Positions 1-7,465 of a stretch of DNA of 27,375 bases are shown here, piece by piece. The number at the start of each line of letters is the position of its first letter. The stretch's first letter is position 1. Made by a program: the position numbers and the translations under genes. The notes under the pieces are model-generated. The model was not told where the DNA came from. It searched no databases and saw only the letters and a program-made list of their open reading frames with translations. Source of the DNA: Peptoniphilus sp. (GTDB lineage: Bacteria > Bacillota > Clostridia > Tissierellales > Peptoniphilaceae); assembly GCA_029983555.1 (NCBI GenBank), contig JASBZH010000011.1, forward strand, positions 1-27,375, in the 5' to 3' direction.

Positions 1-120
1 TTCTTGGCCAAGCGGCCTTGAGCGGTCCGATTGTCATACTTTTTCGACTGTCAGTGTGTTTTTATTTATTATTGTTTAAGTTTTTCTCTTAAATTTAGGT
101 ATTTACTCCTTCACCACTAG
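1..120. repeat. M1 repeat copy 1 (left part outside window)
   Basis: Only the core and right arm are present: TTGGCCAAGCGGCC near 4-17 and the right arm TTGTCATACTTTTTC at 31-45, followed by the conserved T-rich tail ending CACTAGATCC. The left arm would lie upstream of the window. Confidence 0.85.
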
Positions 121-130
121 ATCCTTTAAA

Positions 131-164
131 GACCTAACAGAAATCTTTGATTTCGTCGTAGGTC
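131..164. repeat. M2 hairpin repeat copy 1
   Basis: GACCTAACAGAAAT on the left is complementary, with a few mismatches, to ATTTCGTCGTAGGTC on the right. It is followed by the conserved tail TTATACTGTAAGTGCGACT. Confidence 0.75.
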
Positions 165-180
165 TTATACTGTAAGTGCG

Positions 181-223
181 ACTTCAGAAAATTCTTTCGA
201 ATTTTCTTTCGCTCAGGATGACG
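181..223. repeat. M3 hairpin repeat copy 1
   Basis: Perfect 9-bp inverted repeat AGAAAATTC / GAATTTTCT at 186-207 followed by CGCTCAGGATGACG. The left ATCCT bracket is replaced by the tail of the M2 copy, so two modules are joined. Confidence 0.75.
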
Positions 224-282
224 TGAGTAGAGATTTTCTCTTTAGATTGGGTATTCTCCACCAAAGTTTTAGATACCTTAAA

Positions 283-316
283 GACCTAACAGAAATCTTT
301 GATTTCGTTATAGGTC
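283..316. repeat. M2 hairpin repeat copy 2
   Basis: Nearly identical to the copy at 131-164, with GTTATAGGTC as right arm, then TTATACTGTAAGTACGACTG and CGCTCGGGATGACG. Confidence 0.75.
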
Positions 317-487
317 TTATACTGTAAGTACGACTGCGCTCGGGATGACGGGGTGAGAAAATTTTCTTTCGCTCAGGATGACAGATGGAAGGAAGTCTTA
401 TGTGTTTACGCTCTGGATGACGAAGTGGAGAGAACTCTTATATTTCTACACTTAAGATGACGAAGTAAATGAACTTCGCTATATATA

Positions 488-660
488 AGCTCACTCTGTG
501 ACTATAATTTTAGGCAAGAAAAAAGTATGGCAAGAGGACGTTCCTTGGCCAAGCGGCCTCGAGCGGTCCGATTGTCATACTTTTTCGACTGTCGTTTGTT
601 TTTGGTTATTTTTGTTTAATTTTTTCTCTTAGATTTAGGTATTTACTCCTTCACCACTAG
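488..660. repeat. M1 long-hairpin repeat copy 2
   Basis: The stem runs from 518 to 586: GAAAAAAGTATGGCAA on the left pairs with TTGTCATACTTTTTC on the right (one G-T wobble), then GGAC with GTCC. The top contains TTGGCCAAGCGGCC, itself able to fold through GGCC/GGCC. A conserved T-rich tail and TTTACTCCTTCACCACTAG follow. Confidence 0.88.
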
Positions 661-711
661 ATCCTTCGACTTCAGAAAATTCTTTTGAATTTTCTTTCGC
701 TCAGGATGACG
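661..711. repeat. M3 hairpin repeat copy 2
   Basis: ATCCT (661-665) pairs with AGGAT (703-707), enclosing the perfect stem AGAAAATTC / GAATTTTCT at 674-695, and GACG follows. It abuts the end of the M1 copy. Confidence 0.75.
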
Positions 712-816
712 GATGTAAGGAAGTCTTATGTGTTTACGCTCGGGATGACGAAGTGGAGAGAACTCTTATATTTCTACACTTGAGATGACGAAGTAAATTA
801 ACTTTGTTATATATAA

Positions 817-989
817 GCTCACTATTTGACTACGATTTTAGACAAGAAAAAAGCATGACAAAAGGACGTTTTTTGGCCAAGCGGCCTCGAGCGGTCCGAT
901 TGTCATACTTTTTCGACTGTCAGTTTGTTTTTGGTTATTTTTGTTTAATTTTTTCTCTTAGATTTAGGTATTTACTCCTTCACCACTAG
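817..989. repeat. M1 long-hairpin repeat copy 3
   Basis: Hairpin 846-914 with the same core. The left arm has GCATGACAA, giving one C-A mismatch against the otherwise conserved right arm. The length of the hairpin is unchanged. Confidence 0.88.
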
Positions 990-1040
990 ATCCTTCGACT
1001 TCAGAAAATTCTTTTGAATTTTCTTTCGCTCAGGATGACG
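990..1040. repeat. M3 hairpin repeat copy 3
   Basis: ATCCT at 990-994 and AGGAT at 1032-1036 enclose the inverted repeat at 1003-1024. It directly follows an M1 unit, as in copies 2, 4 and 5. Confidence 0.75.
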
Positions 1041-1099
1041 TGAGTAGAGATTTTCTCTTTAGATTGGGTATTCTCCACCAAAGTTTTAGATCCCTTAAA

Positions 1100-1133
1100 G
1101 ACCTAACAGAAATTTTTGATTTCGTTATAGGTC
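1100..1133. repeat. M2 hairpin repeat copy 3
   Basis: GACCTAACAGAAAT with right arm GTTATAGGTC, followed by TTATACTGTAAGTGCGACTG and CGCTCGGGATGACG. It is preceded by TTAGATCCCTTAAA, which is also recognisable before the distant copy at 26106. Confidence 0.75.
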
Positions 1134-1194
1134 TTATACTGTAAGTGCGACTGCGCTCGGGATGACGGATTGGAAAAATATTTTCAATTTCTAT

Positions 1195-1366
1195 ACTTAC
1201 TCTATAACTATAATTTTAGGCAAGAAAAAAGTATGACAAGAGGACGTTCCTTGGCCAAGCGGCCTCGAGCGGTCCTTTTGTCATACTTTTTCGACTGTCG
1301 TTTGTTTTTGGTTATTTTTGTTTAATTTTTCCTCTTAGATTTAGGTATTTACTCCTTAACCACTAG
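1195..1366. repeat. M1 long-hairpin repeat copy 4
   Basis: Hairpin 1224-1292 with perfectly matching arms GAAAAAGTATGACAA and TTGTCATACTTTTTC. It differs from the others in the core (CGGTCCTTTTG instead of CGGTCCGATTG). Confidence 0.88.
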
Positions 1367-1418
1367 ATCCTTCGACTTCAGAAAATTCTTTCGAATTTTC
1401 TTTCGCTCAGGATGACGG
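1367..1418. repeat. M3 hairpin repeat copy 4
   Basis: ATCCT at 1367-1371 and AGGAT at 1409-1413 enclose the perfect inverted repeat at 1380-1401. Confidence 0.75.
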
Positions 1419-1482
1419 ATGAAAGGATGTCTTATATTTTTACACTTGAGTTGATGAAGTAAATGAACTTTGTTATATATAA

Positions 1483-1654
1483 GCTCACTATTTGACTACG
1501 ATTTTAGGCAAGAAAAAAGTATGACAAGAGGACGTTACTTGGCCAAGCGGCCTCGAGCGGTCCGATTGTTATACTTTTTCGACTGTCGTTTTGTTTTTGG
1601 TTATTTTTGTTTAAGTTTTCTCTTAGATTTAGGTATTTACTCCTTAACCACTAG
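1483..1654. repeat. M1 long-hairpin repeat copy 5
   Basis: Hairpin 1512-1580. The right arm reads TTGTTATAC, which replaces a G-C pair by a G-T wobble, so the stem is kept. The conserved tail ends CACTAGATCC. Confidence 0.88.
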
Positions 1655-1705
1655 ATCCTTCGACTTCAGAAAATTCTTTCGAATTTTCTTTCGCTCAGGA
1701 TGACG
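1655..1705. repeat. M3 hairpin repeat copy 5
   Basis: ATCCT at 1655-1659 and AGGAT at 1697-1701 enclose the perfect inverted repeat at 1668-1689. This is the last hairpin before the 3' end of the PFL-family gene and could act as its transcript end on the minus strand. Confidence 0.75.
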
Positions 1706-1783
1706 GATGAAAGGATGTCTTATGTGTTTACGCTTGGGATGACGGATGAAAAAAATTTATCGCTTGGGATGACGAAGCAAAAC

Positions 1784-3139
1784 TTAATTCTTAAAGCTGT
1801 GGACTGGCGCTGGTATTTTTCCACCTCTATTTGCAAATACGTCGCAATTTCCCTCATGCACTGGCATTATTGGTGCTGATCCCAAAAGTCCTCCAAAATG
1901 CGCCTCTTCATTTACACCTTTTCCTATTACTGGAATAATTCTAACTGCAGTAGTCTTGCTATTTATTATTCCAATCATAGCTTCGTCTGCAATCATGGCA
2001 GTTATTGTTGATGCTTTTGTGTCGCCTGGTATTGCAATCATGTCAAGTCCAACTGAACAAACTGAAGTCATCGCTTCTAATTTATCTAGTGTAATTTTTC
2101 CACTTCTTGCTGCAGCAATCATTCCCTCATCTTCACTTACTGGTATAAATGCTCCGCTAAGTCCTCCTACATGGTTTGATGCCATAATTCCACCTTTTTT
2201 GACAGCGTCATTTAAAAGTGCAAGGGCAGCTGTAGTTCCATGTCCTCCTACTGTTTCAATTCCCATCTCTTCTAAAATTCTCGCAACGGAGTCTCCAATT
2301 GCAGGTGTCGGTGCAAGTGATAGGTCGATAGTTCCAAACGGAACTCTAATTTCTTTTGCAACTTCTCCACCAATTAGCTCTCCAAGTCTTGTTATTTTAA
2401 AAGCAGTCTTTTTTATTGTTTCTGAAAGTACATTAAAGTCTTTGTCCCTAACTTTTTCAATTGCATATTTTACTACGCCTGGACCAGATACTCCAACGTG
2501 AAGTACGACATCTCCCATTCCAACTCCATGGAATGCTCCTGCCATAAATGGATTGTCCTCAACTGCATTTGCAAATATTACTAGCTTTGCACATCCGATT
2601 GAGTCTTTGTCTTTAGTCTTTTTTGCAGTCTCAAGTACTATTTCGCCCATTAGTTTTGCTGCATCCATATTAAGTCCCATCTTTGTATTTCCAACATTTA
2701 TTGATGAGCAAACATAATCTGTGGTTGCAAGTGCCTCTGGAATTGAACGAATTAATTTTTCATCGGACTCTGTCATTTTGCCTTGAACGAGTGCCGAAAA
2801 TCCTCCAATAAAGTCTACTCCAATTTCTTTTGCGGCTTTATCGAGTGTCTTTGCATATTCTACATAGTCATCGTCACCAGATGCGCTAGCAATAAGTGAT
2901 ATTGGTGTAACTGAAACTCTCTTATTTACAATCTCTACTCCATATTTTTTGCCAACTTCATCGGCTTTTTTGACCAAGTCTTTTCCGAGTGTCGTAATTT
3001 TTTTGTATATATTTTCGCGCGTCTTTTCTCCGTTTCTGTCGATGCAATCAAGTAAAGAAATTCCAAGAGTCACAGCTCTTATGTCGAGATTTTCTTCATC
3101 GAGCATACGGACAGTTTCTAGTATTCTTTGTTTATCCAT
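1784..3139 (-). CDS. PFL-family protein, UPF0210 (DUF711)
   Basis: A 451-residue protein matching the UPF0210/DUF711 family, whose biochemical role is unsettled; members are called PFL family because of resemblance to glycyl-radical-type barrels. Family-like segments include the glycine-rich GAFHGVGMGDVVLHVGVSG in the middle, GGHGTTAALALLNDAVKKGG, and the C-terminal FGGLLGSAPIMPV. The ATG at 3139 has GGAG six bases upstream. A longer reading from a TTG at 3151 would place the start before this RBS, so the ATG is preferred. The gene follows the ACT-domain gene with a 12-bp gap; this ACT plus UPF0210 pair is conserved in many Firmicutes and suggests a ligand-sensing partner. There is no signal peptide or membrane segment. 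Function unknown. Confidence 0.92.
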   Translation of the reverse strand: MDKQRILETVRMLDEENLDIRAVTLGISLLDCIDRNGEKTRENIYKKITTLGKDLVKKADEVGKKYGVEIVNKRVSVTPISLIASASGDDDYVEYAKTLDKAAKEIGVDFIGGFSALVQGKMTESDEKLIRSIPEALATTDYVCSSINVGNTKMGLNMDAAKLMGEIVLETAKKTKDKDSIGCAKLVIFANAVEDNPFMAGAFHGVGMGDVVLHVGVSGPGVVKYAIEKVRDKDFNVLSETIKKTAFKITRLGELIGGEVAKEIRVPFGTIDLSLAPTPAIGDSVARILEEMGIETVGGHGTTAALALLNDAVKKGGIMASNHVGGLSGAFIPVSEDEGMIAAARSGKITLDKLEAMTSVCSVGLDMIAIPGDTKASTITAMIADEAMIGIINSKTTAVRIIPVIGKGVNEEAHFGGLLGSAPIMPVHEGNCDVFANRGGKIPAPVHSFKN

Positions 3140-3151
3140 ATTATTCTCCAA

Positions 3152-3421
3152 TTATATTTGATGCATCTTGTCGAATATTCCTTGGTGTTGAACTCTTATT
3201 GAAAGTCCAAGCTCTTCGCCTAGTTTTTCGTAAGCATCGACAACTTCTTGAAATTCTGCGTTCATTTTTGATAAGTCAACTACTACAATCATTGTAAAAT
3301 AATTGTCCAAGATAGTTTGAGTTATATCTACGATATTTAGGTTAAACTCAACCATCTTTTTTACAACTTCATATACAATTCCGATTTGGTCGATACCTAT
3401 TACTGTTATTACTGCTCGCAT
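3152..3421 (-). CDS. ACT domain-containing protein (UPF0237)
   Basis: An 89-residue stand-alone ACT domain of the UPF0237 family. The N-terminal strand MRAVITVIGIDQIGIVYEVV carries the glycine-turn region typical of ACT folds that bind amino acids or other small ligands. It is followed by DITQTILDNYFTMIVVVDL, the second strand-helix unit. The start ATG has an excellent GGAGGTG site seven bases upstream. It is the first gene of a two-gene unit with the UPF0210 gene and has its own promoter. What it senses cannot be told from sequence; the conserved pairing suggests it modulates the UPF0210 protein. Confidence 0.93.
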   Translation of the reverse strand: MRAVITVIGIDQIGIVYEVVKKMVEFNLNIVDITQTILDNYFTMIVVVDLSKMNAEFQEVVDAYEKLGEELGLSIRVQHQGIFDKMHQI

Positions 3422-3447
3422 AAAGCACCTCCATAAAAATTACTACT

Positions 3448-3474
3448 ATTATACCATAGTTTAGTGCACTATGG
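3448..3474 (-). promoter_or_regulatory. Promoter with overlapping inverted repeat (putative operator) for ACT/UPF0210 operon
   Basis: On the minus strand TGGTATAAT forms an extended -10 (TATAAT at 3453-3448), but there is no good -35 at 17-18 bp. In place of the spacer lies a perfect inverted repeat, CCATAGT - 7 nt - ACTATGG (3454-3474), touching the -10. This is the arrangement expected of a repressor or activator site; the regulator is not identified. Confidence 0.55.
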
Positions 3475-3511
3475 GGATCGCTTTATTTTATAAAAGTTAT
3501 TTTAAAATAAC

Positions 3512-3535
3512 AAAAAAGATCGGAATTATCCGACC
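3512..3535 (-). terminator. Intrinsic terminator of the V-ATPase operon
   Basis: Read on the minus strand: GGTCGGA - TAAT - TCCGATC (one G-T pair) followed by six T. It lies 16 bp after the stop of ntpD. A perfect 16-bp AT palindrome, GTTATTTTAAAATAAC, sits just beyond it at 3496-3511. Confidence 0.85.
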
Positions 3536-3550
3536 TTTTGTGCTTTATTT

Positions 3551-4234
3551 TTAGACCAATGCCTTGTTTATTTTTTCTGTCTTGGGCTCTTTTGTCTCTT
3601 CTTTTGAGATTATATCTTTAACTTTCATAAGTCTTGTGATATTTGCCCTCTCATTTTCGTCAAGTCTCGATCTTATATATTTAATTGTGTCTTCCAAATC
3701 TGGTATTGTCTTGTATTCCAAGGCGTTAACTCTTCTTCTTGTCTTTTCGATTTCATCTGCCATAAGTTGTGCAGATTTTTCTTTTTGTGCAAGTTCCAAA
3801 AGCTCGTCCATAACTTCAGTTAAGTTTTCAATTGCCTCGTCGAGATCTGCCGTTGTATTGGCATATCCATAAGGATATCTGGACGCCTCTTCTGAAATTT
3901 TTTCTGTTTTAAATTTCATTTCTGGAACATTTACAGACATTACATTTTTAATATTTATATCTACAAGAGTTTTCATAGTTGGAAGTGCCACTGCCTCTTC
4001 AAGCATTTGTGGACTCATAGATGCTGAAGCCATCAAAAATGCTTTAAAGGCATCTTTTAATTTCTCTTCAACTTCTTCTCTTAACTTTTTATTTTCTTTA
4101 ATGAGATTTATAAACTGTCTCATAAGTTCGTCTTGCTTGTCTTTTAGAAGTTTGTGACCTCTAGTTGAGGTATCGAGCCTGCCTTTTAATATAGTCAGGT
4201 TCATTCTTGTGGGATTTATATTTAGTCTAGCCAT
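3551..4234 (-). CDS. ntpD: V-type ATP synthase subunit D (central stalk)
   Basis: The 227-residue central rotor shaft of a V/A-type ATPase, transmitting rotation between the A3B3 head and the membrane ring. The N-terminus MARLNINPTRMNLTILKGRL and the C-terminal RRRVNALEYKTIPDLEDTIKYI are hallmark subunit D segments. Most of the protein is predicted long antiparallel coiled coil. It is the last gene of the operon. Its ATG shares one base with the stop codon of ntpB (TAATG), with GAGG upstream inside ntpB, so it should be translationally coupled. A terminator follows. Length is slightly above the roughly 210 residues usual for the family, owing to a charged C-terminal tail. Confidence 0.97.
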   Translation of the reverse strand: MARLNINPTRMNLTILKGRLDTSTRGHKLLKDKQDELMRQFINLIKENKKLREEVEEKLKDAFKAFLMASASMSPQMLEEAVALPTMKTLVDINIKNVMSVNVPEMKFKTEKISEEASRYPYGYANTTADLDEAIENLTEVMDELLELAQKEKSAQLMADEIEKTRRRVNALEYKTIPDLEDTIKYIRSRLDENERANITRLMKVKDIISKEETKEPKTEKINKALV

Positions 4235-5688
4235 TATAATCCCTCGTTTTCTGTTTCTTCCTCAATTTTTTCTGTTTCTTCTAAATCGTCACTGTCTTTT
4301 TTATCTTCGTCATACTTTTTATTTTCTTTGTAGTATCTTTCGATTAAGCCATCGTCAATTCTCTTTAGTTCTCTCTTTGGTATTAATCCAAGAAGATCCC
4401 AACCAATGTCTAAAGTTTCTTCGATAGACCTATTTGTTTGGAAACCTTGAGATACATATTTCTCTTCAAATTTTTCTGCAAATTTTGCAAATGCCTTGTC
4501 AGTTTCAGTAAGAGCTGTTTCACCTAGAATTGCTGACAATTCTTTTGCCTCTTTACCTGCAGTATATGCTGCATAAATTTGGTTCATTGTATCTGCGTGG
4601 TCTTCACGAGTCTTTCCATCTCCAATACCCTTATCCTTAAGTCTTGATAGTGATGGTATCGCATTAATTGGTGGCTCAAGTCCTTGTTTATAAAGTTCTG
4701 TCGAAAGAATTATTTGTCCCTCTGTAATGTATCCTGTAAGGTCAGGAATTGGGTGAGTGATGTCGCCCTCAGGCATTGTCAAAATTGGAATTTGTGTTAT
4801 TGATCCATTTCTGCCCTTAATTTTTCCTGCTCTTTCATATATTCCTGCAAGGTCAGTATATAAATAACCTGGATAACCACGTCTACCTGGAACTTCTTTT
4901 CTCGCTGCTGATACTTCACGAAGTGCCTCTGCATAATTTGTCATGTCTGTCAAAATTACAAGAACATGTTTGTCCTGCTCAAACGCCAAATATTCTGCAC
5001 AAGTAAGCGCCATCTTTGGTGTTGCAAGTCTTTCTATCGCAGGGTCATCGGCAAGATTTATGAAAAGTACAGATCTATCGATAGCGCCTGTCTGTGTCAA
5101 GTCGTCTATAAAGTACTGTGCCTCTTCAAATGTGATACCCATTGCTGCAAATACTACGGCGAAATCTCCACCAGATAAAACTGTAGCTTGTCTTGCAATT
5201 TGTGCCGCAAGTTCGTTGTGTGGAAGACCTGCTGCAGAGAATATTGGAAGTTTTTGTCCCCTTACAAGAGTGTTAAGCCCATCGATTACAGAAATTCCTG
5301 TTTGGATAAATTCTGATGGGAAGTCTCTTGATACTGGATTAATAGCAGTACCATTTATATCTATTTTTTCTTTTGGTATTATTTTTGGTCCACCATCTAT
5401 TGGAGCACCAAGTCCGTCAAAGACCCTTCCAATCATGTCAGGAGAAACTCCAAGTTCTAGTGGCTTTCCTAAAAATCTTACATTTGTATCTTTTAAGTTA
5501 ATTCCACTTGAACCTTCAAAAATTTGTACCATGGCCTTGTCGCCTTCTATTTCGATTACACGACCACGTCTTCTCTCTCCAGTTTGAAGCTCAATATCTA
5601 CAAGCTCTTCGTAGGTAACTCCTTCGACACCTTCTACAGCCATAAGAGGGCCAACTACTTCTGTGACTGATTTATATTCTTTAAGCAT
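4234..5688 (-). CDS. ntpB: V-type ATP synthase subunit B (regulatory head subunit)
   Basis: The non-catalytic nucleotide-binding-type subunit of the V1 head, 484 residues from the ATG at 5688 (MLKEYKSVTEVVGPLMAVEG). A longer reading from a GTG at 5700 would overlap its own ribosome site; GGAGGT lies ten bases before the chosen ATG. As in other B subunits, the Walker A loop is absent, with AAGLPHNELAAQIARQA in its place. GSITQIPILTMPEGDITHPIPDLTGYITEGQ is split by the family-typical MPEGDITHPIP motif. It overlaps the end of ntpA by eight bases (ATGCTTAA). Unlike the roughly 458-residue Enterococcus protein, it ends in a strongly acidic, lysine-rich tail of about 25 residues. Confidence 0.97.
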   Translation of the reverse strand: MLKEYKSVTEVVGPLMAVEGVEGVTYEELVDIELQTGERRRGRVIEIEGDKAMVQIFEGSSGINLKDTNVRFLGKPLELGVSPDMIGRVFDGLGAPIDGGPKIIPKEKIDINGTAINPVSRDFPSEFIQTGISVIDGLNTLVRGQKLPIFSAAGLPHNELAAQIARQATVLSGGDFAVVFAAMGITFEEAQYFIDDLTQTGAIDRSVLFINLADDPAIERLATPKMALTCAEYLAFEQDKHVLVILTDMTNYAEALREVSAARKEVPGRRGYPGYLYTDLAGIYERAGKIKGRNGSITQIPILTMPEGDITHPIPDLTGYITEGQIILSTELYKQGLEPPINAIPSLSRLKDKGIGDGKTREDHADTMNQIYAAYTAGKEAKELSAILGETALTETDKAFAKFAEKFEEKYVSQGFQTNRSIEETLDIGWDLLGLIPKRELKRIDDGLIERYYKENKKYDEDKKDSDDLEETEKIEEETENEGL

Positions 5689-7453
5689 CTTCTTCGGCAC
5701 CTCCTACTTCTAAATTTTTAAGTGATTCATCTATTTCTTCTTTAACTTTGTCAATTTCTTCTAATTTTTCATTGTCGACGTATTTCATTCTAGCAATTCT
5801 CTCTTTTACATCAAGGCCTTCTATTTCATTGAAATATACTCCCTTGTCCAAAGCTTCAAGAGATTTGTCATAGAAATAAAGAATTGTGTCTAACATCTTG
5901 TATTGTTTTTCAAGTGGACAGTATGTGTCTACGTCGTGGAAGGCATTTTGTTGCAAAAAGTCTTCTCTTATAGACTTTGTGATGTCAAGTTTTAGCTGAT
6001 CACTTTCAGATAATGTGTCACGTCCAACTAAACGCACAACTTCAAGTAGAGAAGTTTCTTCTTGCAAGAGAGCCATAGCTCTTTTTCTATTTTTAGAAAA
6101 ACCTTCTTCTACATTTTCATCTAAATATTTATCTATTTTTGTTTGATATAGTGAATATGAATCTATCCAGTTAATTGCTGGGAAGTGACGTTGATAAGAA
6201 AGGTCGTAGTCTAACTTCCAGAATATTTTTACAATTCTAAGTGTATTTTGTGTAACTGGTTCAGAAATATCTCCACCTGGAGGTGATACTGCACCAATTA
6301 CAGATAGAGCTCCTTCTTTTTCTTCACTTCCATTTACTATTACACGTCCTGCCCTTTCGTAGAACTCTGCAATTCTTGATGCAAGATATGCTGGATAACC
6401 CTCATCACCAGGCATTTCTTCCAAACGTCCACTCATTTCACGAAGAGCCTCTGCCCAACGTGATGTTGAGTCTGCCATCATGGCTACAGAATATCCCATG
6501 TCTCTAAAATATTCAGAAATAGTAATTCCTGTATAAATTGACGCCTCACGTGCTGCTACTGGCATGTTTGAAGTGTTTGCAATTAAAACTGTTCTCTCCA
6601 TTATAGATTTTCCAGTGTTTGGATCAATAAGTTCTGGAAATTCCATAAGTACATCAGTCATTTCGTTTCCACGTTCGCCGCATCCTACATACACTACGAT
6701 TTGTGCATCTGCCCATTTAGCAAGTTGGTGTTGAACTACAGTCTTTCCTGAACCAAATGGTCCCGGTATTGCTGCTGTTCCTCCCTTAGTGATTGGGAAG
6801 AATGTGTCTATAACTCTTTGCCCTGTAATTAGTGGTGCCTTTGGGTCAATCTTTTTGGCAAAAGGTCTTCCTCGTCTTACTGGCCACTTTTGCATCATCA
6901 TAAGTTCTTTGTCGCCGTCTTTTGTTTCTATTACGGCTACTGTATCAGTTACTGTGAAGGATCCACTTTCGATACTTTTAAGTTTTCCTTCTATTCCATT
7001 TGGAACCATGATTTTGTGTGTAACGACTGCAGTTTCCTCAACTGTTCCTATAATATCGCCGCTAACTAAATTGTCGCCAACATTTGCAACTGGTACAAAT
7101 TCCCATTTCTTTTCTCTATTTAAAGGGTTTACTGTAACTCCTCTTTTTAAAAAGTCTCCGGCTGCATCTTTTAAAATTTCAAGAGGTCTTTGAATTCCAT
7201 CAAACATCTCTTGAAGCATTCCAGGTCCAAGTTCAACAGAAAGAGGTGCTCCAGTAGTATAAACGTCGTCTCCAGGTCCAATTCCAGTTGTCTCTTCATA
7301 AACCTGAATGGAAGCTTTATCCCCTCTCATCTCTATAACTTCGCCTATTAATTTATCCTTAGATACTTCAACCACGTCGTAGACATTGGCATTTTCCATG
7401 CCCTCAGCTACTACAAGTGGTCCGGATACTTTAATTATCTTTCCTGATTTCAA
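5681..7453 (-). CDS. ntpA: V-type ATP synthase catalytic subunit A
   Basis: The 590-residue catalytic subunit, which hydrolyses or makes ATP in the V1 head. The Walker A loop GPFGSGKT lies at about residue 232. The arginine- and serine-rich MADSTSRWAEALREMSGRLEEMPGDEGYPAY is present in pieces typical of this subunit, and the non-homologous insert precedes the P-loop. The start is a TTG at 7453, chosen because AAGGAGG lies exactly seven bases upstream and the product MKSGKIIKVSGPLVVAEGM begins as family members do; no ATG fits. It is 12 bp downstream of the subunit F gene and overlaps ntpB by eight bases. Confidence 0.97.
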   Translation of the reverse strand: MKSGKIIKVSGPLVVAEGMENANVYDVVEVSKDKLIGEVIEMRGDKASIQVYEETTGIGPGDDVYTTGAPLSVELGPGMLQEMFDGIQRPLEILKDAAGDFLKRGVTVNPLNREKKWEFVPVANVGDNLVSGDIIGTVEETAVVTHKIMVPNGIEGKLKSIESGSFTVTDTVAVIETKDGDKELMMMQKWPVRRGRPFAKKIDPKAPLITGQRVIDTFFPITKGGTAAIPGPFGSGKTVVQHQLAKWADAQIVVYVGCGERGNEMTDVLMEFPELIDPNTGKSIMERTVLIANTSNMPVAAREASIYTGITISEYFRDMGYSVAMMADSTSRWAEALREMSGRLEEMPGDEGYPAYLASRIAEFYERAGRVIVNGSEEKEGALSVIGAVSPPGGDISEPVTQNTLRIVKIFWKLDYDLSYQRHFPAINWIDSYSLYQTKIDKYLDENVEEGFSKNRKRAMALLQEETSLLEVVRLVGRDTLSESDQLKLDITKSIREDFLQQNAFHDVDTYCPLEKQYKMLDTILYFYDKSLEALDKGVYFNEIEGLDVKERIARMKYVDNEKLEEIDKVKEEIDESLKNLEVGGAEEDA

Positions 7454-7465
7454 TAAAGCTCCTCC

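Larger units (their letters stand above)
1..1783. repeat. Mosaic intergenic repeat array, no genes
   Basis: No credible coding sequence lies here. The stretch is built from three recurring modules. M1 is a unit of about 170 bp with a 69-nt imperfect hairpin and a GC-rich core (five copies, the first cut by the window start). M2 is a 34-nt hairpin bounded by GACCTAAC and AGGTC, followed by TTATACTGTAAGT. M3 is a 22-nt perfect hairpin (AGAAAATTC / GAATTTTCT) usually bracketed by ATCCT and AGGATGACG. Short tags of the form CGCTCRGGATGACG recur between them. Distances between successive M1 cores are about 541, 328, 379 and 288 bp, because M2 and M3 pieces are present or absent between units. The PFL-family gene at 1784 runs into this array with no other obvious terminator. 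Confidence 0.9.

Noticed and set aside
518..586. tRNA-like or structured RNA gene in the M1 core
   Set aside because: A simple long hairpin without cloverleaf arms or a TTC-loop sequence, and no promoter seen; kept as a repeat only.
804..989. Open frame with LAKRPRAVRL segment, and its near twin at 1470-1703
   Set aside because: Both open with TTG and no ribosome site, lie over the M1 hairpin repeat, and end differently; the shared sequence is explained by the repeat.
1..1783. CRISPR array
   Set aside because: Units are about 170 bp with irregular spacing, and the material between them is itself repeated; no short identical repeats with unique spacers.
1956..2501. 181-codon frame on the plus strand
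   Set aside because: It is the antisense shadow of the UPF0210 gene; the minus-strand product is a clear family member with its own ribosome site.
3140..3151. TTG start adding MENN to the UPF0210 protein
   Set aside because: The TTG overlaps the ribosome site GGAG used by the ATG at 3139.
4234..5688. Missing Walker A loop in NtpB as a sign of decay
   Set aside because: B subunits of V/A-type ATPases normally lack it; all other family motifs are intact.
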